Assembly: GCA_034638255.1 (NCBI GenBank)
Contig: JAWPGT010000007.1
Span: 957,666-1,021,665, forward strand
Reading direction: 5' to 3'
Source of the DNA: Coprinus comatus
Lineage: Eukaryota; Basidiomycota; Agaricomycetes; Agaricales; Agaricaceae
DNA length: 64,000 nucleotides
A model generated the notes under the pieces. It saw nothing but the letters and a program-made list of their open reading frames with translations. It had not been told where the DNA came from and searched no databases. This document shows positions 59,976 through 64,000 of this stretch, piece after piece (the stretch's first letter is position 1; each line of letters begins with the position of its first letter). The position numbers were made by a program, and so were the translations under genes.

Positions 59976-60345
59976 GTTGTCAATAATTGTGATGAAACCA
60001 CATTCCATGGGATGGGATCAGCCACACGCTATGCTGGTTCCTCCACGCTTGGTGACTCGCCACCCTTTGTACTGGACCCAACCATCATCCTTACCCCACG
60101 GCTCCTTTCTGTGCGTTCGCGTTTCGGTTACTTTTTGAGTTCATCCGATGATCAGCCTTACTTAGAGATGACTACCCCATGGTCTTCACCGTTTAGGACC
60201 TTCATGTAGGTATTGAGTACTAAGTAGTTCAGGTTTCTTATACACTTCTTTTTGAGATAACAAGTGTGGAATTATATCTATGTATCGTGAAATCGTGTGC
60301 ACTAAGGTTATCATGCCAATCTATATATAAATATCATCGAATTTA
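59976..60345. other. Convergent 3' region, BCS1-like and dynamin genes
   Basis: 370 bp between two stops. A frame from 59752 to 60138 overlaps the BCS1-like tail in another phase and is a shadow. No separate gene seen. Confidence 0.45.
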
Positions 60346-63188
60346 CTATGTCGACTTCAGTGTGACATCAGACAGTGTTTTGAAGGCTTCTTTATAAGCA
60401 TCCAATAGTGCCTTGACCCTAGCTCGTTCTGCAACCAGCGTCTCATCTTCATTAAGTAGGTCAGCAAAAAGTTCGGGCTTGTAAAGTGAGGCAACTAGGC
60501 GATTCTGTACATGTTGCGAAGTGTGGTTGACGAGTAGGTGCATGATCGCTTTCGGTATCAGATCTTGAATACTTTGTCGCACAATACCAAAGTAAGAGGT
60601 AATGAGTGAACGAATGAGATTCGTTTCCATCTCCTCCCGGGCAGTCAAGTGAGTACCATCGAGGGGTGCCTGGATGAGGTAAAATGACGTTAGTGCCTGA
60701 AAATGACCAGAAGACGATCAAAAACTTACGGCTTCAATATGTTTTCCGAGGCTCTTCATATCGTAGGCTGCGCTGTTACCATCCAGTCCTCTCTTGCCAG
60801 CCATGAGGCCAGACGACAAAGAAGAATCGGCACCAGAAACATCTCGTCCAACAGGAGTATAACCGTTTTCGGATGCCCCAACTGCGTTCGAGCGTTCCAA
60901 ACTTGAACCGGCAATCGGTCCAGGTCCATTTTGTCCAAAGAAATAGTTGAGGAATGTCTCACGAGCTGTATGGGGTGATGTACCAGTCCCACCATTTTGA
61001 GAGTATCCAGCGTGAGGACCCCCATTTAACTGCGGCCGAGAAGGTTGTGAGGGACGATGCCTTGTTTTAGAAGATGAACGTTTTGCAACGGCATTGGCAT
61101 TAGCGGCTACCGCTGATGATACGGAACCCGCTGTACGGGAACGGTCATTCATAGACCCAGATACAGTGCGTGCTTCTCGTGGTGGGAATAGACTGTTGGC
61201 ATTTGCTTCGTCTGAGGACTCCTCATCAATTTCTTCTGATGGTGTAGCGTGTCCATTGACGGATTCAGCTGGTGCAGGCTTTATAGTAGTTTAGTCAGCT
61301 TGAATTTCAATGAGAGACTGTGCATAGTCTGACGTAGGACCAAGACGTTCTCGCAGAAGCTCCGAGACAGTTTCGATTAATTGTGAGTGTAATTTAGGAA
61401 AACGTTGTAGCTCCTAGCATCTTATTAGCATCAGTGTACTTTTTGCAACCGCCAACAACTTACAGCACTTGTGCAGTTGTGACAGATTTTTACCAGTTCC
61501 TCATATACCAACTCTACGCAGCGTAGACCAGGTGCCTCTAACAACTTGATCTGGGGTTTCACGAGAAGATCAAACGCTACCTCGGGCACAAAGAGGCTTG
61601 GTCTTGGTCCAGTTGAGTTCCTAATAGCAGTGCGGATATCTTGGTTGTCCAAGTTATGAGTGGCGTCAATAGAAGCCAAAGCGTGACCGAAAACGTCGTT
61701 GAAGATGTAGTATATACGGGCACCACCAGATAATTCCTTGGTTGATATATCGAGTTTTGTTCCCTCGATTGATGACACGAAATCGCGAGCAAATTGGGTC
61801 ATCAATCGAAGAATTAGGGCACCTTGCTAATGTAAAATTAGATGCCAGAATTAAGAGAAAATAAATGATACGTACCTGATTCTTGTCTCCAAAGATAGCA
61901 GCGTCCCCGAACGAGTTCAATTCTTGCTGAGCTTGTCCCATTAGAGTATTCAGTCGAGCCTTCATGTCTGGTAGTTTATCGCGAATATGGTTAATCAGAA
62001 CCTAATAGCGATGATTGGTCCTCGGATACGATCTAAATAAAGCAAGTACATACCTGATTGAGTGTTTTGGCCAGGTATCTCGTCCCATTTTTATGTGCAA
62101 TGTTACGGTAGGCAGCATGGGAACGGAAGAACTCCGCTTCACTCTCCATGGCATCCTGCATATTCTTCTCCGAATTGATATCTTGCTGACTGCGGTTCAC
62201 TATACCAATGAAGCCCAGTTTGAGCGGATATATGCGACCAGTCAGAATATCCAACGCATTAGTGCCGGCATCCATGAGGTCTAGTTTGGTCAGGACTCCG
62301 ATTGTGCGACGACCTTGTGGGTCTACAGAGCGGGCTAGTTTAAGTGACTCCGAATTTGCAAGGTCAACATTGGCCGCAGAAACAGCTAAAATGACACTGC
62401 AAAATGTTATATCACAGATAAAAATAAGTGAATGTAAAACACACCTATTAGGATTCGAGATATATTCAACGACCAGATTTCGAATCTGTTTTTCAATATC
62501 GCTGGGTTGGTCGCCCACCGGAATCTTCAGGGATACACATGAACACCAAGAACACGAGGCACCATGCATCTTACTTACCTTAGTTAAACCAGGCAAATCT
62601 ACCAAAGTAAGGTCCAGCACATTAGGGCTGTATACTCGCAATGAAATGGGTAGTTTGCTGATGCCCTTATTTTGACCCGCAACACGATATGTTTCCTGTT
62701 CAATCTCCTTGCGAATTTCGTTGAAATCGGTAAAACGTTTGTCTATGTGTAGGAATTGTCCCCACTCGGTATAAGGAGGTGCATTGGGCGAAGGTTCATC
62801 TGGGATAGGCGTATGAACAAGTTGTAGAACAAGAGGTCGTCGAGTAACAATTCCCTGTCCTCGAGGAAGAAAATCTCTTCCAACGATCCTAATCACAAAC
62901 AAGGATTAATATGATTATGCAGTTGTAATTAAGGGTTAATTGCTCACGTTTCCAAGACACTAGATTTTCCGGCGGATTGGCTGCCGACCTACATGAATTC
63001 CGTGAGTTCATTCCGCAAGGTCCTACAAGATACGAATACATACGACGACAAGCTGTGGCATATCCAGTTCCCCGCCTGTGAAAGTAAATTAGCAATAGTT
63101 GTTTTTTCACACCAATTAAGCATCCCATACCTAGGTTGCTGAATGTATCCTGCAGCTTGTTCACCAGCCTGATGAGATCCTGGTCCAT
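60346..63188 (-). CDS. DNM1: Dynamin-related GTPase, Dnm1/Vps1 class
   Basis: Starts [20 protein letters not shown]. GTPase motifs: G1 [13 protein letters not shown] (near 62970), G2 [21 protein letters not shown]3 [11 protein letters not shown]4 TKLDLMD. Middle/stalk: [59 protein letters not shown]. After a Ser/Gly/Asn-rich insert (about 61190-60790) comes the [43 protein letters not shown], ending [11 protein letters not shown]. There is no PH or proline-rich domain. The GED resembles Dnm1/Drp1 (mitochondrial and peroxisomal fission) more than Vps1; this choice is from memory of the families. About seven introns. Stop 60346-60348. Confidence 0.9.
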
Positions 63189-63885
63189 GGTGGCAATATA
63201 CCAAAGGGTGAGGAGAAATGGCTGTTGTCGACGGTGCGATACACGGCTTCGAGCACGGAGGATGTCAAGGACGCGTCAAGGAAAGGCCAAACAGGTTCGA
63301 ACTTCGGCAACGGTGATGTCTATTTGGCTCTGTTGTGAAGCTCTTGGAAACCGGATATATCCTCGTCTCTTGCCTGCCCCGCTATATACTACACACTTAG
63401 TTATTATCAGGCTGTTATCCAAGGTAACAAATTGTCGTGTTAACAGCACAGGTTGCGAGAAATAAGTGGCCAGTCATTTCTCATCTTCGCTCATGAGTAC
63501 CTATTGTCGTAGGTTCACAAACATTGACTGCTGCCTTGGCTTCGGAGCCCGATGAAGCTCAAAAGGTAAGTGGTTAACAAACTTGGACTCTACTGTCGGT
63601 AAGGGGTTAGGAACTTGAAATCACCTTGGTGTGGAGTTGGGTGCTAAGTGCTAAGGTGCTTTATTAAAGCAATTTCATAGGGTGATTATTTCCGAACAAG
63701 ACCCGATTGCCAAAAATGAAAAATGAATCTGCTTGTCTGCGTTTGTATATCCCATCTAATATTATCCATCAACTTGTTTGTGTGTCTAGCTCAAGTCTAA
63801 CCTAGCCTCAGGTACTCTCTTGCGAATGAGGGTTTTCCTCTGTTCGTCCCCCCATAACAACAATAAATTGTTGAACTGATTCCTC
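63189..63885. other. Upstream region of the dynamin gene
   Basis: About 700 bp between the dynamin start (-) and a possible gene start (+) at 63886. The + frame at 63136-63465 overlaps the dynamin first exon antisense and is not credible. No RNA gene seen. Confidence 0.4.
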
Positions 63886-64000
63886 ATGGACCTAGCGGCA
63901 AAATTACATGGCAAGTAAGTAGGCCTCGAACTTATCCCACAGCATTATCTTACAGAGCCCTAACAGTGCTGCTACTTGCAGTATTGTCACCCACATCATC
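63886..64000 (+). CDS. Possible gene start, truncated by the right edge
   Basis: ATG at 63886 reads MDLAAKLHG, followed by a GTAAGT donor (63915) and a TTGCAG acceptor (63976-63981) after which the frame continues NIVTHII to the last base. The splice signals are good but only 16 codons are visible, so the family is unknown. Confidence 0.35.

Noticed and set aside
1..64000. CRISPR array, prophage or insertion sequence
   Set aside because: No regularly spaced direct repeats, no transposase, reverse transcriptase or integrase motif was found; the window is intron-rich nuclear fungal DNA.

Overview
The window is nuclear DNA of a filamentous basidiomycete, most likely an Agaricomycete. Genes are close together and on both strands. 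Almost every coding region is cut by short GT-AG introns of about 48-60 bp, and the products are fungal or eukaryotic families: WAPL, BIR/survivin, Argonaute, RPB7, NTO1, SYS1, dynamin. I see no operons, rRNA or CRISPR array. Exon joins were inferred by eye from frame, splice signals and family motifs, so internal boundaries are approximate unless stated.

Layout. 1-1576: 3' part of an F-box gene running off the left edge (-). 3.5-9.1 kb: a head-to-head pair, BIR1 (-, two BIR domains) and WPL1/WAPL (+), sharing a 98-bp promoter with an MCB-type ACGCGT site. 9.7-14.5 kb: a slicer-competent Argonaute (-). 15.1-18.2 kb: long-form tRNase Z (-), divergent from a class V aminotransferase (+, 18.5-19.9 kb). 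20.1-20.6 kb: a small secreted Kre9/Knh1-like protein (-). 22.6-24.6 kb: FAD monooxygenase (+). 25.4-29.5 kb: a 1284-residue RBR E3 ligase with two CCCH fingers and a C-terminal CaaX-like tail (+). 29.6-30.4 kb: RPB7 (-). 30.5 kb: tRNA-Ile(AAU). 30.8-35.4 kb: NTO1 (EPL1-PHD-ePHD-bromodomain-PWWP, -). 35.5-38.3 kb: two tandem ER thioredoxin-fold paralogues (-), one with CGHC and one that lost it. 39.1-41.1 kb: RanBP3-like Ran-binding protein with a hydrophobic N-terminus (+). 41.6-43.2 kb: mitochondrial carrier (+) with a GC-AG intron. 44.7-47.1 kb: ETT1/Nro1-like protein (-). 47.4-52.0 kb: membrane dipeptidyl aminopeptidase (-), divergent from SYS1 (+, 52.1-53.0 kb). 53-57.1 kb: a gene-poor, AT-rich stretch with decayed repeats and a 27-nt poly(T). 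57.1-60.0 kb: BCS1-like AAA ATPase (+) with micro-exons. 60.3-63.2 kb: Dnm1/Vps1-class dynamin (-). A possible gene start lies at the right edge.

Functional themes. BIR1 (chromosomal passenger complex) and WPL1 (cohesin release) both act on sister chromatids and are placed for common cell-cycle control. Argonaute, tRNase Z, RPB7 and NTO1 are RNA or chromatin genes. The ER/Golgi group is two PDI-like proteins, a type II dipeptidyl peptidase and SYS1. Mitochondrial functions are the carrier, the BCS1-like ATPase and probably the dynamin. The most novel-looking item is the RBR ligase, whose CCCH, RNA-binding-like, RBR and CaaX-like parts suggest a membrane-tethered, RNA-linked ubiquitin ligase.
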